Assembly: GCF_042665255.1 (NCBI RefSeq)
Contig: NZ_JBHTCD010000001.1
Length of the DNA: 64,000 bases
Direction: 5' to 3' (one strand)
Origin: Insolitispirillum peregrinum
Lineage (GTDB): Bacteria > Pseudomonadota > Alphaproteobacteria > Rhodospirillales > Rhodospirillaceae
Both the position numbers and the translations under genes were made by a program. Of this stretch, positions 54,501 through 64,000 are shown one piece after another (position 1 is the stretch's first letter; each line of letters opens with the position of its first letter). A model generated the notes under the pieces. The model was not told the origin of the DNA and made no database searches. It saw only the letters and a list, made by a program, of their open reading frames with translations.

Positions 54501-54826
54501 AACCACAAGGCCCCGCAGCCCCCGGTCACCCACAGGGCAAAGCGCGGGATCGGACGCTCGCAGAACATCCAGGAGCCGGCCACCAGCAGAATGGCCCCCA
54601 GCAAATGAGAGCCCTCGGACACCACAATCCTGATGAATTCAGGCGTTTCCGTCTCCGACAGCCAGCGGAAAACAACCGTGTGGAAGACAAGCAACATGAC
54701 TCCACCGCCCCAGAGCCGCAGGCACGGGCCATTACCGGGCAGCAGTGATTGATAGACCAGAGCGCCCGCCATGATCGCAGCACTCAGCGAGGCCATCAAC
54801 AGAACAGAGGAGTCCATAAAAGCCAT
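51530..54826 (-). CDS. Membrane-bound PAS-GAF-PAS-GGDEF-EAL cyclic-di-GMP enzyme
   Basis: The 1098-residue protein has six to seven N-terminal hydrophobic segments (about 1-205). A PAS domain (about 230-345), a GAF-like region with several Cys (SCYCRWGAPGDEGC) and a second PAS (about 525-640) follow. The diguanylate cyclase domain has an intact RIGGDEFAV, and the phosphodiesterase domain has VEALLRWNHP and IDDFGTGYSSLSYL intact. Both activities could therefore operate. c-di-GMP controls the switch between motility and biofilm. ATG at 54826. It is divergent from the TolC-family gene. Confidence 0.93.
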   Translation of the reverse strand: MAFMDSSVLLMASLSAAIMAGALVYQSLLPGNGPCLRLWGGGVMLLVFHTVVFRWLSETETPEFIRIVVSEGSHLLGAILLVAGSWMFCERPIPRFALWVTGGCGALWLLMASLIGFPADLLVFPIHAVVGGMMVMVAVTMWRYGRLPHLSAQYLALSLLGWGGSVIVFPIMMALPEWRELTYRFDVMAGQAFGMLVAIGLLVVALRRQSEQIDAARQQAIISELAAAEQAGKMRRILDVMPDAVISVNSLGDIQEFNPAAERVFGYAAFEVLGKPLAMVIPASWDAGSDSMAASSGLASLASVEVDGLRRNGLRVPLAIAVSTARQSEGDLHVIVARDITEARLTARLGEFLHHLEQKVLRGIGHQEFAREVCRDLSDIFDIPQVSLIERVEQEEALALRSCYCRWGAPGDEGCESADLKALWEQLLAGGGVACGILHEVIRTGMPALVRRGERLAAHMDGLPPEAQWSFVLPVWLQNDVSALLVLVGDGQSPAEPLRQRLETVAARLGAVQQQVLDQRRLRLQGTAMAAAANAIFITDRNGRIEWVNDAFTRLSGYGEKDIIGQTPAFLRSGVQNGETYQRLWETILDGRIWRGEMVERRKDGTMYTVDQTVAPIVDDSGSIAHFVAIHEDVTERKRAEERILYLSNYDTLTRLPNRVLFRDHLYQAVTKARSDRSALAVMFIDLDRFSRVNDTLGHEVGDQLLMTIASRINAVAAPFAETVARIGGDEFAVIQSHLPNADTAATLARKIIDEVGKPVDLDGLEVRVGANVGIAIFPQDGEDPDHLIKNADMAMYRAIRSESESYFFFSNDMNAEARIRLSLEGDLRRAIDNGDLTLFFQPQVDVKTRRVVGVEALLRWNHPEQGAISPARFIPVAEDSGLILPIGDWVLQEAMRQSRAWQLDGLPSVTMAINISAVQFRQKGLVQRVRDVADSIGLDPRKVELELTESMLMQDAREAVQVLSELSEMGAQLAIDDFGTGYSSLSYLKQFPVDKLKLDQSFVRHMTTEHNDAVIARATINLGHSLGLEVIAEGVETEEQYTYLLHEGCDVIQGYLFGRPMAADALANLLREQAASGGVFFPHIRETSLEGFAGLNR

Positions 54827-55202
54827 AGCACACCCAATTTTCGGCCCACGCCAGCCGGAAGCATTCGAACGCCGAATCGCGGTTCACGAATATAGGTAAA
54901 AGGAACGGATCACCCGCTTTGTACAACATCTTATCCGCAAGCACCATATAACGCGCGGCCAGTGCGGAATTTTCTTGGGGTCAGGTATTGTTTGCCCTCA
55001 GCCCTCTCTCGCGCGCCTGACCGGCATCCTGCCCAAAAGGAGATGTCTGACAATACAAATCCGGTTTGTTCGTTTGACCTGCAATCCGGAATTCATTATC
55101 AAATCAGATGGTGAACCGCACATATCAAGGCGGGAACCACAACCAGGGGTGAAAGAGCCTTCCAGACACGGGCGTCTGGGGCAACCGTCAGTGGGACCGG
55201 GG
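54827..55202. other. Divergent promoter region
   Basis: A 376-bp gap lies between the divergent GGDEF-EAL and TolC-family genes. The reading frame of the TolC-family gene is open through most of it, but composition is not coding-like and the signal peptide begins at 55203. I see no specific regulator site. Confidence 0.45.
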
Positions 55203-56540
55203 ATGAAAACAAAAGCCTTTCTGTGCGGCCTGACCGCACTGTCGCTGATTGCGGCCACCCAGCCAGTCTGGGCAGCATCCATGGCAGAAGAGCTGCGGGA
55301 TCTGGTCAACACCCACCCTCAGGTTTCCGCCGGTCGCAAAAACGTATCCAGCGCCGAAGAGCAGGTGAACAAGGCCTTTGGCGGCTATCTGCCCCGCGTT
55401 GACCTCAAGGGCGATGCCGGCTACGAATACGTCGACAACCCCACCCGCCGCGACACCGTCGGCGACCCGTTCGGCATGGGCCGCGACACCGCCAGCGTGG
55501 TGGCAACACAGGTGCTGTATGACGGTGGCGCCACCGCCTCGGCCTATGAGGCCGCCAAGCTGCAAAAAGATGCCGTCTCAAGCGACTCAAGCGCCACCGA
55601 GCAAACCGTCCTGCTGCAAGGGGTCGCTGCCTACCTCAACGTCCTGCGCCAGCGCGAACTGATCAACCTGTCGCGCCAGAACGAAGAAAACATCAAGCGG
55701 CAGCTCAATCTGGAAAACGAGCGCGTCCAGCGTGGCTCCGGGATTGCCGTTGACGTGCTGCAAGCCAAGTCCCGCCTGCAGATTTCAAAGGAACGCCGCG
55801 TCACCGTCGAAGGTGCCCTGAAAGACGCGGTGTCCACCTACGAACAGGTCTATGGCCGCAAGCCTGACATGGCGTCGATGCGGATGCCGGGCGTTCCTCT
55901 GGAACTGCTGCCGCCGTCCCTTGATGATGCGATCAAGATTGCCGTCGCCAACAACCCTGCCCTTGAAAGCGCCAAAAAGCAAAGCGCCGTGGCCTCGGAA
56001 CAGCGCGATGCCGCCGAAGCCGACTATCTGCCGCGGGTGAACCTCGAAGCCGCCGCCGACTATGAGCACAACAAGAACACCGTCATCGGGGTTCGTCGTG
56101 ACTATTCGGTGCTGGTGACCGCCAACTGGAACGTCTTCAACGGCTTTGCCACCCGCGCCAATACTGCCCGCGCCGCCTATGACTATGCCGCCAGTCAGGA
56201 CAAGCAGGTCTACGTCCATCGCAAGGTCGAGGAACAGACCAAGCTGGCATGGCAGGCTCTGGAAACGGCCCGTCAGCGGGTCAACCTGCTGCAGAATGCC
56301 GTCAATATTGCGTCGGAAGTCTACACCTCCCGCGTCAAGCTGCGTGAAGCGGGCAAGGAAACCGCCATCAACGTGCTGGATGCGGAAAACGAAGTGTTCA
56401 ACGCCCGCATCAACCTGACTGCCGCCCTGTTTGACGCCAATATGGCGACCTATCAGGTGTTGCAGGCCATGGGACAACTGTCACTCGCCAACGCCTCGTC
56501 GGGCAAGGGCGACATTCTGGCCTCGCCGGTGGCGGATTAG
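55203..56540 (+). CDS. TolC-family outer-membrane channel protein
   Basis: The 445-residue protein begins with a clear signal peptide (MKTKAFLCGLTALSLIAATQ, cleavage near PVWA-AS). It has the two-repeat helical layout of TolC-type proteins, for example AFGGYLPRVDLKGDAGYEYV and the matching repeat EADYLPRVNLEAAADYEHNK. These form the outer-membrane barrel and periplasmic tunnel for type I secretion or drug efflux. The length and start (ELRDLVNTHPQVSAGRKNV) fit the type I secretion group that exports large adhesins. No ABC or adaptor gene is adjacent, so the inner-membrane partner is unknown. Confidence 0.9.
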   Translation: MKTKAFLCGLTALSLIAATQPVWAASMAEELRDLVNTHPQVSAGRKNVSSAEEQVNKAFGGYLPRVDLKGDAGYEYVDNPTRRDTVGDPFGMGRDTASVVATQVLYDGGATASAYEAAKLQKDAVSSDSSATEQTVLLQGVAAYLNVLRQRELINLSRQNEENIKRQLNLENERVQRGSGIAVDVLQAKSRLQISKERRVTVEGALKDAVSTYEQVYGRKPDMASMRMPGVPLELLPPSLDDAIKIAVANNPALESAKKQSAVASEQRDAAEADYLPRVNLEAAADYEHNKNTVIGVRRDYSVLVTANWNVFNGFATRANTARAAYDYAASQDKQVYVHRKVEEQTKLAWQALETARQRVNLLQNAVNIASEVYTSRVKLREAGKETAINVLDAENEVFNARINLTAALFDANMATYQVLQAMGQLSLANASSGKGDILASPVAD

Positions 56541-56557
56541 CCAGAGTTGTGAACCGT

Positions 56558-56598
56558 AAAGACAACGGGGGAGCATGTGGTGCTCCCCCGTTGTCTTT
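56558..56598. terminator. Bidirectional terminator between tolC-type gene and hppA
   Basis: Perfect 18-bp arms, 56558-56575 and 56581-56598, surround a 5-base loop. AAA and TTT lie at the two ends. It lies between two convergent genes. Confidence 0.9.
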
Positions 56599-56606
56599 GA
56601 TGCCCC

Positions 56607-58691
<2,085 letters not shown>

Positions 58692-58892
58692 GACAGACCC
58701 CCCCATTCCCGGAGACAGCAGTCGAGAGCGTTCTTCAAGTCTGGCGGTGAAAACACCTTATGCGATTGAGATCAATGCCCCTGTGCTCACCGCCTCGGCA
58801 GGATTTCGTGAAAATGCGGTATCAGGCAGACCCAACAGCACGCACCATGCCACGCACCACGAGGTGGACATCATAGCACGCGCAATCAAGGG

Positions 58893-59387
58893 TTACCGAC
58901 TGAAAACCGACTGGAAAATAATATCTTTCACCACGCCGGGCCCCACAGCACGCTCGGAAATGACCAGCAACCGCTCACGGATCTTTTGCAGGTCAAGGTT
59001 TTCGCTGGTCTTTTGCTGCTCGGGGATGATCTCGTACAAGGCCCGCAGATACAGGTCCTGCAGGCGTGGCATTGCCGCTGCCCCTTCGGCCTGCTTGCCT
59101 GCTTCCAGCTCGATCCGCAGGGCGACGTAGATGTTGCGTTTCAGCTCGCCGCCCTGAATCACCGGGATCAGCATCGGGGAAACCTGCATGTAGACCGGCT
59201 CGACGCGCGGCGGCGGAGCCGCAGCTTCGGCCGCGGCTTCGGCCTCGGATTTCTGTCCGACAACTCCGACGATGTTGGCAATGGCACCACCGGTAAAATC
59301 CGGAATGATCGCAAAGTGGACCAGCCCACCGACGCCGCCGCCGACAGCCGCAACCAGAGCAAACACGATAATCAGCAAACGAAACAT
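58893..59387 (-). CDS. FliL-like membrane protein
   Basis: The 164-residue protein has one N-terminal membrane helix (FRLLIIVFALVAAVGGGVGG). An Ala/Pro-rich linker (EAEAAAEAAAPPPRVEP) leads to a domain with YMQVSPMLIPVIQGGELKRN and LLVISERAVGPGVVKDIIFQ. This resembles FliL-type basal-body-associated proteins that surround the stator. The match is by layout and C-terminal pattern, not by a diagnostic motif. It would face the periplasm. It lies downstream of thiL but is separated from it by repeat R8, so it is probably an independent unit. Confidence 0.6.
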   Translation of the reverse strand: MFRLLIIVFALVAAVGGGVGGLVHFAIIPDFTGGAIANIVGVVGQKSEAEAAAEAAAPPPRVEPVYMQVSPMLIPVIQGGELKRNIYVALRIELEAGKQAEGAAAMPRLQDLYLRALYEIIPEQQKTSENLDLQKIRERLLVISERAVGPGVVKDIIFQSVFSR

Positions 59388-59429
59388 GGGCGCCCCGATG
59401 ATATGGCCGATGATGTGGCGAGCCGCGCC

Positions 59430-59566
59430 GGAATGCTATAGCATTCCGCACTGCAGTCATAGAGCAGTGAGCGCAAAAGTGGTTCCGGTTTTGCGCAAAA
59501 TCACTGCGGCACTCCAAAAGGCTAGACCAGCGTGCCTGCGTCGCATTTAACACACGCTGGTCTAGC
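59430..59566. repeat. Composite intergenic repeat, copy R8 (short form, both halves intact)
   Basis: It starts with the perfect palindrome ggaatgctatagcattcc (59430-59447). The module gtgagcgcaaaagtggttcc through ttttgcgcaaaatcactgc follows. It ends with a hairpin of 14-bp arms gctagaccagcgtg (59521-59534) and its complement (59553-59566). This shows the palindrome without the MITE-like insert. Confidence 0.8.
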
Positions 59567-59620
59567 ACGAAACGACACCGGGCGGATCCCCTGAAAAACC
59601 GTCAGACGCCGGACCCATCC

Positions 59621-60613
59621 CTAAAAATGCTGCCAGCCTGTGGCCGCAAGTTTCATCGGCTGGCCCTGACGATCAAGGACACGCACCGTCTCCGCCGCGC
59701 TGTCGTCCTCGCGGCACAGCCCGATCACCGTTGGAGCCAACGGCCCCAGACGGGCCTCGACCTCGGGCCAGTTCTCTGGCGGAATGGTCAACAACAATTC
59801 GTAATCATCGCCACCGGTCAAAACCAGCTCATCGGCAATGTGGGTATGATCGCGGGCTGTCTGCAAGGCCGCCGATAGCGGGACGGCCTCCAGCCGGAGT
59901 TCGGCACGGATACCACTGGCGGCACACACATGCCCCAGATCCTGCACCAGCCCGTCCGAGATATCCATCGCCGCCGAGGCCAGCCCGCGCAGGGCCTGCC
60001 CGATCGCCAGACGGGGCTGCGGCAGGTGATAGCGGGCCGCCAACGCCGCACAGACATCCGCAGGCACCCCCAGCGCGGCCAGCCGCCCCTGCGCCGCCCA
60101 CAGGCCGACAGCGCCATCGCCAATGGTGCCGGTGACGGCGATCAGATCGCCAGCCCTTGCCCCTCGCCGCAGCAGCGCCTGCCCCATCGGAGCCCAGCCG
60201 AGAGCGGTCAGCGAAAAGGTTGCCGGGCCGGGGGTGGCAACGGTATCGCCACCGATCACCGGACAGCCGAATTCGGCCACATCCAGCGCCAGACCAGCAG
60301 CAAAGGTTTCGACCCAGGCATCGGAACAATCGCGCGGAAAGGCACAGGCCAGCAACATGCCCGCAGGTGTAGCCCCCATCGCGGCCAGATCGGACAAATT
60401 CACCCGCACCAGCTTGCGCGCCACCAGGTCGGGCGGATCGTCCGGCAGGTAATGGACGCCTGACAGAATGGCATCGACGGTGACCACCAGTTGCTGGCCC
60501 GCAGGCGGCACCAGCAGGGCCGCATCATCCTTCAAGCCCAACGCCCCCGGAGCCGAAGCTGCCAGGGGCGCGAACAGGTCAGCAATTTGCTGGAACTCAC
60601 TCCGACGCGCCAT
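59621..60613 (-). CDS. thiL: Thiamine-monophosphate kinase
   Basis: ThiL phosphorylates thiamine monophosphate to the active diphosphate. The 330-residue protein shows the family motifs GLKDDAALLVPPAG (substrate/metal binding), VIGGDTVATPGPATFS, SAAMDISDGLVQDLGH and LTGGDDYELLLTIP. The length is standard. It begins 18 bp after nusB; the order ribH-nusB-thiL is widespread in Proteobacteria. The next gene on this strand is separated by a repeat. Confidence 0.95.
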   Translation of the reverse strand: MARRSEFQQIADLFAPLAASAPGALGLKDDAALLVPPAGQQLVVTVDAILSGVHYLPDDPPDLVARKLVRVNLSDLAAMGATPAGMLLACAFPRDCSDAWVETFAAGLALDVAEFGCPVIGGDTVATPGPATFSLTALGWAPMGQALLRRGARAGDLIAVTGTIGDGAVGLWAAQGRLAALGVPADVCAALAARYHLPQPRLAIGQALRGLASAAMDISDGLVQDLGHVCAASGIRAELRLEAVPLSAALQTARDHTHIADELVLTGGDDYELLLTIPPENWPEVEARLGPLAPTVIGLCREDDSAAETVRVLDRQGQPMKLAATGWQHF

Positions 60614-60631
60614 TCAGGGGCGGGTCCGCGA

Positions 60632-61177
60632 TTATTGCGCAGCGTCGTCAGAGCCCTGACGCGGGCGGCGCGGAGCCCCCATTTCGTCCGAGCGCAACTG
60701 GCGGGCCAGCCGATCGAGCACCGCATTGACCAGACCGGCCTCGGGGCCGTCATAGAACGAACGGGCAATATCGACGTACTCGGCCACAGCGGCGCGCGGC
60801 GGCACGTCTTCGCGTTCCATCAGCTCGTACAGGCCGCAGCGCAGTACGCTGCGCAGCACCGGCTGCAGACGCTCGGCATCCCAGCCCTGCGCCAGAGAGG
60901 CGTCGATCACTTCATCCAGACGCTCGCGCATGCCAGCGACGCCACGCACCAGAACACTGAACAGCTCGGCATTCAGTTCGATCAGCGGAACGACCTTTTC
61001 TGTTTCCAGATCGAGGTCTTCTTCGATCACTTCGCCACCGATGGCCCCCGACAGGAAGTCGCGGATCACGTCTTCCAGGCGACCCTGGCTCATGTCAATC
61101 TGGTACAACGCCTGAACAGCCGCCAAACGGGCCGCGCACCGCCGCAAGGCGGTCTCATGAGTATTTTTCTTTGCCAT
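60632..61177 (-). CDS. nusB: Transcription antitermination factor NusB
   Basis: NusB is an RNA-binding helical protein that, with NusE/S10, prevents early termination in rRNA operons. The 181-residue protein shows ARLAAVQALYQIDMSQGRLE at the start, then LRSVLRCGLYELMEREDVPP and AAVAEYVDIARSFYDGPEAG, and VNAVLDRLARQLR at the end. It is longer than E. coli NusB (139) because of a central insert and a charged tail, as in other alphaproteobacteria. It lies between ribH and thiL. Confidence 0.95.
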   Translation of the reverse strand: MAKKNTHETALRRCAARLAAVQALYQIDMSQGRLEDVIRDFLSGAIGGEVIEEDLDLETEKVVPLIELNAELFSVLVRGVAGMRERLDEVIDASLAQGWDAERLQPVLRSVLRCGLYELMEREDVPPRAAVAEYVDIARSFYDGPEAGLVNAVLDRLARQLRSDEMGAPRRPRQGSDDAAQ

Positions 61178-61477
61178 CGTCTCTGGCCTGTGGCCTCATT
61201 TCGGCGGCCCGGCACAGCACCGGGCACTGTTAACAGCAGGAAGGCAGCAGACAGCCTCTGCCGCCATCTGCCTTGCTCCCCCATATGACACCAGACCCGC
61301 CGCTTGCGGTGGGTGAGATACCCCGGACCCGCCGCTCGCGGCGGGTGGGATACCATGAAACATGGGGAAGCAATGGGCTGGTATAAAGCCTCTGGCCTCA
61401 GAACGAAAGAGGGAACAACCGGGAAAGTGCATTTCCCGGCCATCCCCACCGCCATTCAGCCGGAACCGGCAGTGATG
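61178..61477. other. ribH-nusB intergenic region with hairpins
   Basis: This 300-bp gap holds a duplicated hairpin (61295-61314 and 61327-61346, acccgccgc-N2-gcggygggt, each followed by a gataccc-like spacer). A third hairpin is at 61419-61439 (ccgggaaa-N5-tttcccgg), 38 bp after the ribH stop. The latter may be a weak terminator for the rib genes on the minus strand. No gene is seen. Confidence 0.6.
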
Positions 61478-61933
61478 TCAAAGACCCAGTTCGCGCTTGA
61501 TGTCGATCATGCGCAGGCAGGCCTTGGCCGCCTTGCCACCCAGGTTTTTCATGTCCCCACGGGCGCGGGCCATTGCCTGATCACGGTTGGCGACGGTCAG
61601 AATGCCGTTGCCGACCGCCAGCGAATATTCCAGCGCCAGAGTCTGGATACCGGTCATCGCTTCGCGGGCCACATGGTCATAGTGGTCGGTCTCGCCACGG
61701 ATGGCACAGCCCAGAACCACATAGCCAGCAAAACGCATGTCAGTGGCGCGCAGTTCCATCGACCGGATGGCAAAGCGGATCACCGCCGGAATTTCCAGCA
61801 CACCGGGGACGATCACCCGCTTGTAGCCTGCGCCCTGAGCGGTCAGTTCCTGCACCGCTCCCTTGACCAGATGGTCGGCAATGTCTTCGTAAAAGCGCGC
61901 TTCAACGATCAGAATACGCGGACCTGTGGTCAT
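61478..61933 (-). CDS. ribH: 6,7-dimethyl-8-ribityllumazine synthase
   Basis: RibH condenses the pyrimidine intermediate with dihydroxybutanone phosphate to lumazine. The 151-residue protein contains the usual blocks: ILIVEARFYEDIADHLVKGA, VPGVLEIPAVIRFAI, VLGCAIRGETDHYDHVAREA (active-site His) and VGNGILTVANRDQAM. The length is normal. It begins 3 bp after ribBA in the riboflavin operon. Confidence 0.96.
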   Translation of the reverse strand: MTTGPRILIVEARFYEDIADHLVKGAVQELTAQGAGYKRVIVPGVLEIPAVIRFAIRSMELRATDMRFAGYVVLGCAIRGETDHYDHVAREAMTGIQTLALEYSLAVGNGILTVANRDQAMARARGDMKNLGGKAAKACLRMIDIKRELGL

Positions 61934-61936
61934 TTC

Positions 61937-63058
61937 TCAACCCTCCTGCGCCGCAATCGGACGACGTTCCACGACCCGCAGGCCATACCCGTCCAGACCG
62001 ATAATATGCTTTTCGGTATTCGACAACAGGATCATGTTGGTGACGCCCAGATCGAGCAGGATTTGTGCCCCGACCCCGTAGTCCACCAAACGCCCACCGG
62101 CCGCAGGCTGGCCCAGACGCTCGCGGATCTGGTCGGACAGGGTCGAACGGTTGGCTTCGCGCAACAACACCACCACACCGCGCCCTTCGGCAGCGACCAT
62201 TTCCATCGCCGTCTGCAACTGGCCCTGACGGCCACCGGCCACATCGCCCAGCACATCGTCCAGGACGTGCATCGCATGCATGCGCACCAGCACCGGCTCG
62301 TCGGTGGTGATATCGCCCTTCACCAGCACGATATGCTCGGCATAGGCGAGGGTATTGACGTACACCGACAGCTTCCAGTCGCCACCAATGCGCGAGGTCA
62401 GCGCGCTTTCGACTTCGCACTTCACCAGCTTTTCGGTCCGGCGGCGATAGGCGATCAGATCGGCAATGGTGGCGATCTTCAGGCCATGGCGCTGGGCAAA
62501 GGGGATCAGGTCCGGCATGCGGGCCATGGTCCCGTCATCATTCATGATCTCGCAGATCACGCCCGCCGGGTTCAGGCCGGCCAGCCGCGAAATGTCAACG
62601 GCGGCTTCGGTATGACCGGCCCGCACCAGCACCCCGCCATCGCGCGCCATCAGCGGGAAAACGTGGCCCGGCGTTGCCAGATCATCCTTGCCCCGGCTGG
62701 GGTCGATGGCGACCGAAATGGTCCGGGCGCGGTCGCCTGCCGAAATGCCGGTGGTCACCCCTTCGCGGGCCTCGATCGAGACGGTGAAGGCGGTGGCCAG
62801 ACGCGACTGGTTGTGCGCATCCATCATCGGCAGGTTCAACTGGTGGCAACGGTCGCGGGTCAGGCTGAGGCAGATCAGGCCACGGCCATGCATGGCCATG
62901 AAGTTGATCGCGTCCGGAGTTGCCATCTGGGCCGGGATAACCAGATCACCTTCGTTTTCACGGTCTTCGTCATCGACCAGAATGAACATCCGGCCATTGC
63001 GCGCCTCTTCGATGATGTCTTCGATCGGCGAGAGGTGTTCAGAAAACGGAGAGCTCAC
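61937..63058 (-). CDS. ribBA: 3,4-dihydroxy-2-butanone 4-phosphate synthase with degenerate GTP cyclohydrolase II domain
   Basis: The 373-residue fusion has an N-terminal RibB domain (about 1-205). It is intact, with VDDEDRENEGDLVIPAQMAT, GLICLSLTRDRC and TPGHVFPLMARDGGVLVRAGHTEAAVD-type blocks. The C-terminal part follows the RibA layout (AAEGRGVVVLLREANRSTLS; DYGVGAQILLDLGV; GLDGYGLRVVERRPI). It lacks the three zinc Cys: LGDVAGGRQG stands where FxSxRCDCG is expected. GTP cyclohydrolase II activity is therefore unlikely, and a separate RibA should exist. GTG start at 63058 follows AAGGA. Confidence 0.9.
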   Translation of the reverse strand: MSSPFSEHLSPIEDIIEEARNGRMFILVDDEDRENEGDLVIPAQMATPDAINFMAMHGRGLICLSLTRDRCHQLNLPMMDAHNQSRLATAFTVSIEAREGVTTGISAGDRARTISVAIDPSRGKDDLATPGHVFPLMARDGGVLVRAGHTEAAVDISRLAGLNPAGVICEIMNDDGTMARMPDLIPFAQRHGLKIATIADLIAYRRRTEKLVKCEVESALTSRIGGDWKLSVYVNTLAYAEHIVLVKGDITTDEPVLVRMHAMHVLDDVLGDVAGGRQGQLQTAMEMVAAEGRGVVVLLREANRSTLSDQIRERLGQPAAGGRLVDYGVGAQILLDLGVTNMILLSNTEKHIIGLDGYGLRVVERRPIAAQEG

Positions 63059-63061
63059 GGC

Positions 63062-63649
63062 TTAATCCTTATCCATCAGGCGGGCGACATAGCGCGCCAG
63101 CATGTCGATTTCCATGTTGACCTTGTCGCCAACCTTCAGCGCGCCAAAGGTGGTGACCGACTGGGTGTGCGGAATGACGTTGATCCCGAACCGGTCATCG
63201 TTGACCTCGTTGACGGTCAGCGACACGCCGTCGATGGCCACCGAACCCTTGGGGGCGACGTACTTTTTCAGCGCCTGCGGGGCTTCAAAGGTGAACCGTT
63301 TGGACTCGCCATCCATCTGGATGTCAACCACCGTAGCGATCCCGTCCACGTGACCGGAGACGATATGGCCGCCCAGCTCGTCACCGACCTTCATCGCCCG
63401 CTCGAAGTTGACCGGACGCCCGGTCTCCCAGCCGCCGAGGGTGGTCTTGGACAGGGTTTCCGCCGACGCCTGCATGGCGAACCAGTCGGCTCCCTTTTCG
63501 ATCACCGTCAGGCAAACGCCGTTGCAGGCAATCGAGGCCCCGATATCAACGGTGCCCATGTCATAGGACGAAGAGAATTCAAAGCGGACTTCGCCGCTCC
63601 GATCCACCGCGCGCACACTTCCCAAATCCGTGATGATGCCAGTGAACAT
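63062..63649 (-). CDS. ribE: Riboflavin synthase alpha subunit
   Basis: This enzyme dismutates two lumazines to riboflavin. The 195-residue protein has the MFTGII start and two similar beta-barrel halves. NGVCLTVIEKG in the first half and DGVSLTVNEVNDDRF in the second mark the repeats, and GHIVSGHVDGIATV is the linker block. ATG at 63649 directly abuts the TAA stop of ribD. ribBA starts 3 bp after its stop codon, so the genes form one operon. Confidence 0.96.
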   Translation of the reverse strand: MFTGIITDLGSVRAVDRSGEVRFEFSSSYDMGTVDIGASIACNGVCLTVIEKGADWFAMQASAETLSKTTLGGWETGRPVNFERAMKVGDELGGHIVSGHVDGIATVVDIQMDGESKRFTFEAPQALKKYVAPKGSVAIDGVSLTVNEVNDDRFGINVIPHTQSVTTFGALKVGDKVNMEIDMLARYVARLMDKD

Positions 63650-64000
63650 TTATCGTCTCTCGTATAATTCAAGATGATCGGCCCCAAGGGCCTGGATGGT
63701 CTTGCGAGCAAAATCCGGGCTGGCGGCCAGTCGGTCAAGCCCCAAAGCCGCCACCCCCGGCAATCCGTCTCCGCCAATCACTTTCGAGGCGCGGAACCAC
63801 GCCAGACGATCAACCAGACAGGCAGACAGGAACGAGGCCGCCACCTGCCCGCCGCCTTCGATCATCAGGCGGGTAATACCGCGTTCGGCCAGCGCACTGA
63901 CCACCGCCTCGGGGTCCGGGCGGCCTTGTGGTGTCACCGCAACCTCCAGCGTTTCAACCGCAGTCTCCGCCGCCAGCGCCCGCGCCGCCTCGCGGCCTTG
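63650..64000 (-). CDS. ribD: RibD C-terminal reductase domain (5' part outside window)
   Basis: The frame is open from the last base of the window to the TAA at 63650, giving 116 residues of the C-terminal domain of RibD. It contains ERGITRLMIEGGGQVAASFL, the NADPH-binding block of the pyrimidine reductase, and a final KVIGGDGLPGVAALGLDRLA. The deaminase domain lies outside the window. RibD catalyses the second and third steps of riboflavin synthesis. It is the first visible gene of the ribD-ribE-ribBA-ribH-nusB-thiL series. Confidence 0.92.
   Translation of the reverse strand, partial: QGREAARALAAETAVETLEVAVTPQGRPDPEAVVSALAERGITRLMIEGGGQVAASFLSACLVDRLAWFRASKVIGGDGLPGVAALGLDRLAASPDFARKTIQALGADHLELYERR

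Noticed and set aside
61304..63667. A 787-codon open frame on the plus strand opposite ribH, ribBA and ribE
   Set aside because: Three conserved enzymes on the minus strand explain the region; the opposite frame is His/Gln/Gly-rich and motif-free.

Overview
The window looks like chromosomal DNA of a motile, nitrogen-fixing alphaproteobacterium, most likely of the Rhodospirillales (Rhodospirillum / Magnetospirillum / Azospirillum / Novispirillum type). The grounds are GC-rich coding sequence, a nif-fix block with sigma-54/NifA promoters, a HisZ-PurA pair, a one-cysteine DksA, a proton-pumping pyrophosphatase, an lpiA-acvB lipid pair, flagellins and many signalling proteins. No rRNA, tRNA, CRISPR array, prophage or complete insertion sequence was recognised. 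The species cannot be fixed from sequence reading alone.

Layout. 1-6582: end of a FliK-like gene, then a minus-strand signalling block of two hybrid histidine kinases and a single-domain response regulator. 6741-10085: ribosome-rescue factor ArfB, an SbmA/BacA-like ABC fusion with a damaged ATPase site, and a bacteriohemerythrin. 10410-15748: a short flagellin, a hemerythrin-NIT-HAMP chemoreceptor and a flagellin-like protein. 15999-23108: a CoA-transferase-family protein, DksA, an APH-fold kinase and the lpiA(mprF)-acvB operon. 23897-32250: a response regulator and large sensor kinase, a GNAT/MFS/MerR resistance-like group, and a Cache-adenylate cyclase. 32455-40738: two back-to-back nitrogen-fixation operons on the minus strand, iscA-nifU-nifS-nifV-nifW and fixA-fixB-fixC-fixX. 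Each has a recognisable sigma-54 promoter, a NifA upstream site and a terminator. 41141-44214: an unknown small protein, a membrane protein and a tail-anchored pseudokinase. 44517-54826: hisZ-purA, a CZB chemoreceptor, pdxJ-GNAT-serC (vitamin B6/serine), and a GGDEF-EAL protein. 55203-58691: a TolC-family channel and the membrane pyrophosphatase. 58893-64000: a FliL-like protein and the ribD-ribE-ribBA-ribH-nusB-thiL cluster, with ribD cut by the window end.

Functionally, the nif genes supply Fe-S clusters (IscA, NifU, NifS), homocitrate (NifV), nitrogenase protection (NifW) and low-potential electrons (FixABCX). The structural nifHDK genes are not here. Much of the rest is oxygen- and redox-linked sensing that could direct movement to low-oxygen niches.

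The most unusual feature is a family of composite palindromic intergenic repeats in short and long forms. The long form carries a MITE-like element of about 170-180 bp, with terminal inverted repeats, in the apex of a shorter palindrome. At four genes the repeat edge coincides with the stop codon. A second, 42-bp palindromic repeat occurs twice in tandem at the dksA stop codon and once in the nifU-nifS gap. Other points worth attention are the pseudokinase/membrane pair, the ABC transporter with degenerate Walker A, Walker B and H-loop, and RibBA with a GTP cyclohydrolase II domain that has lost its zinc cysteines.
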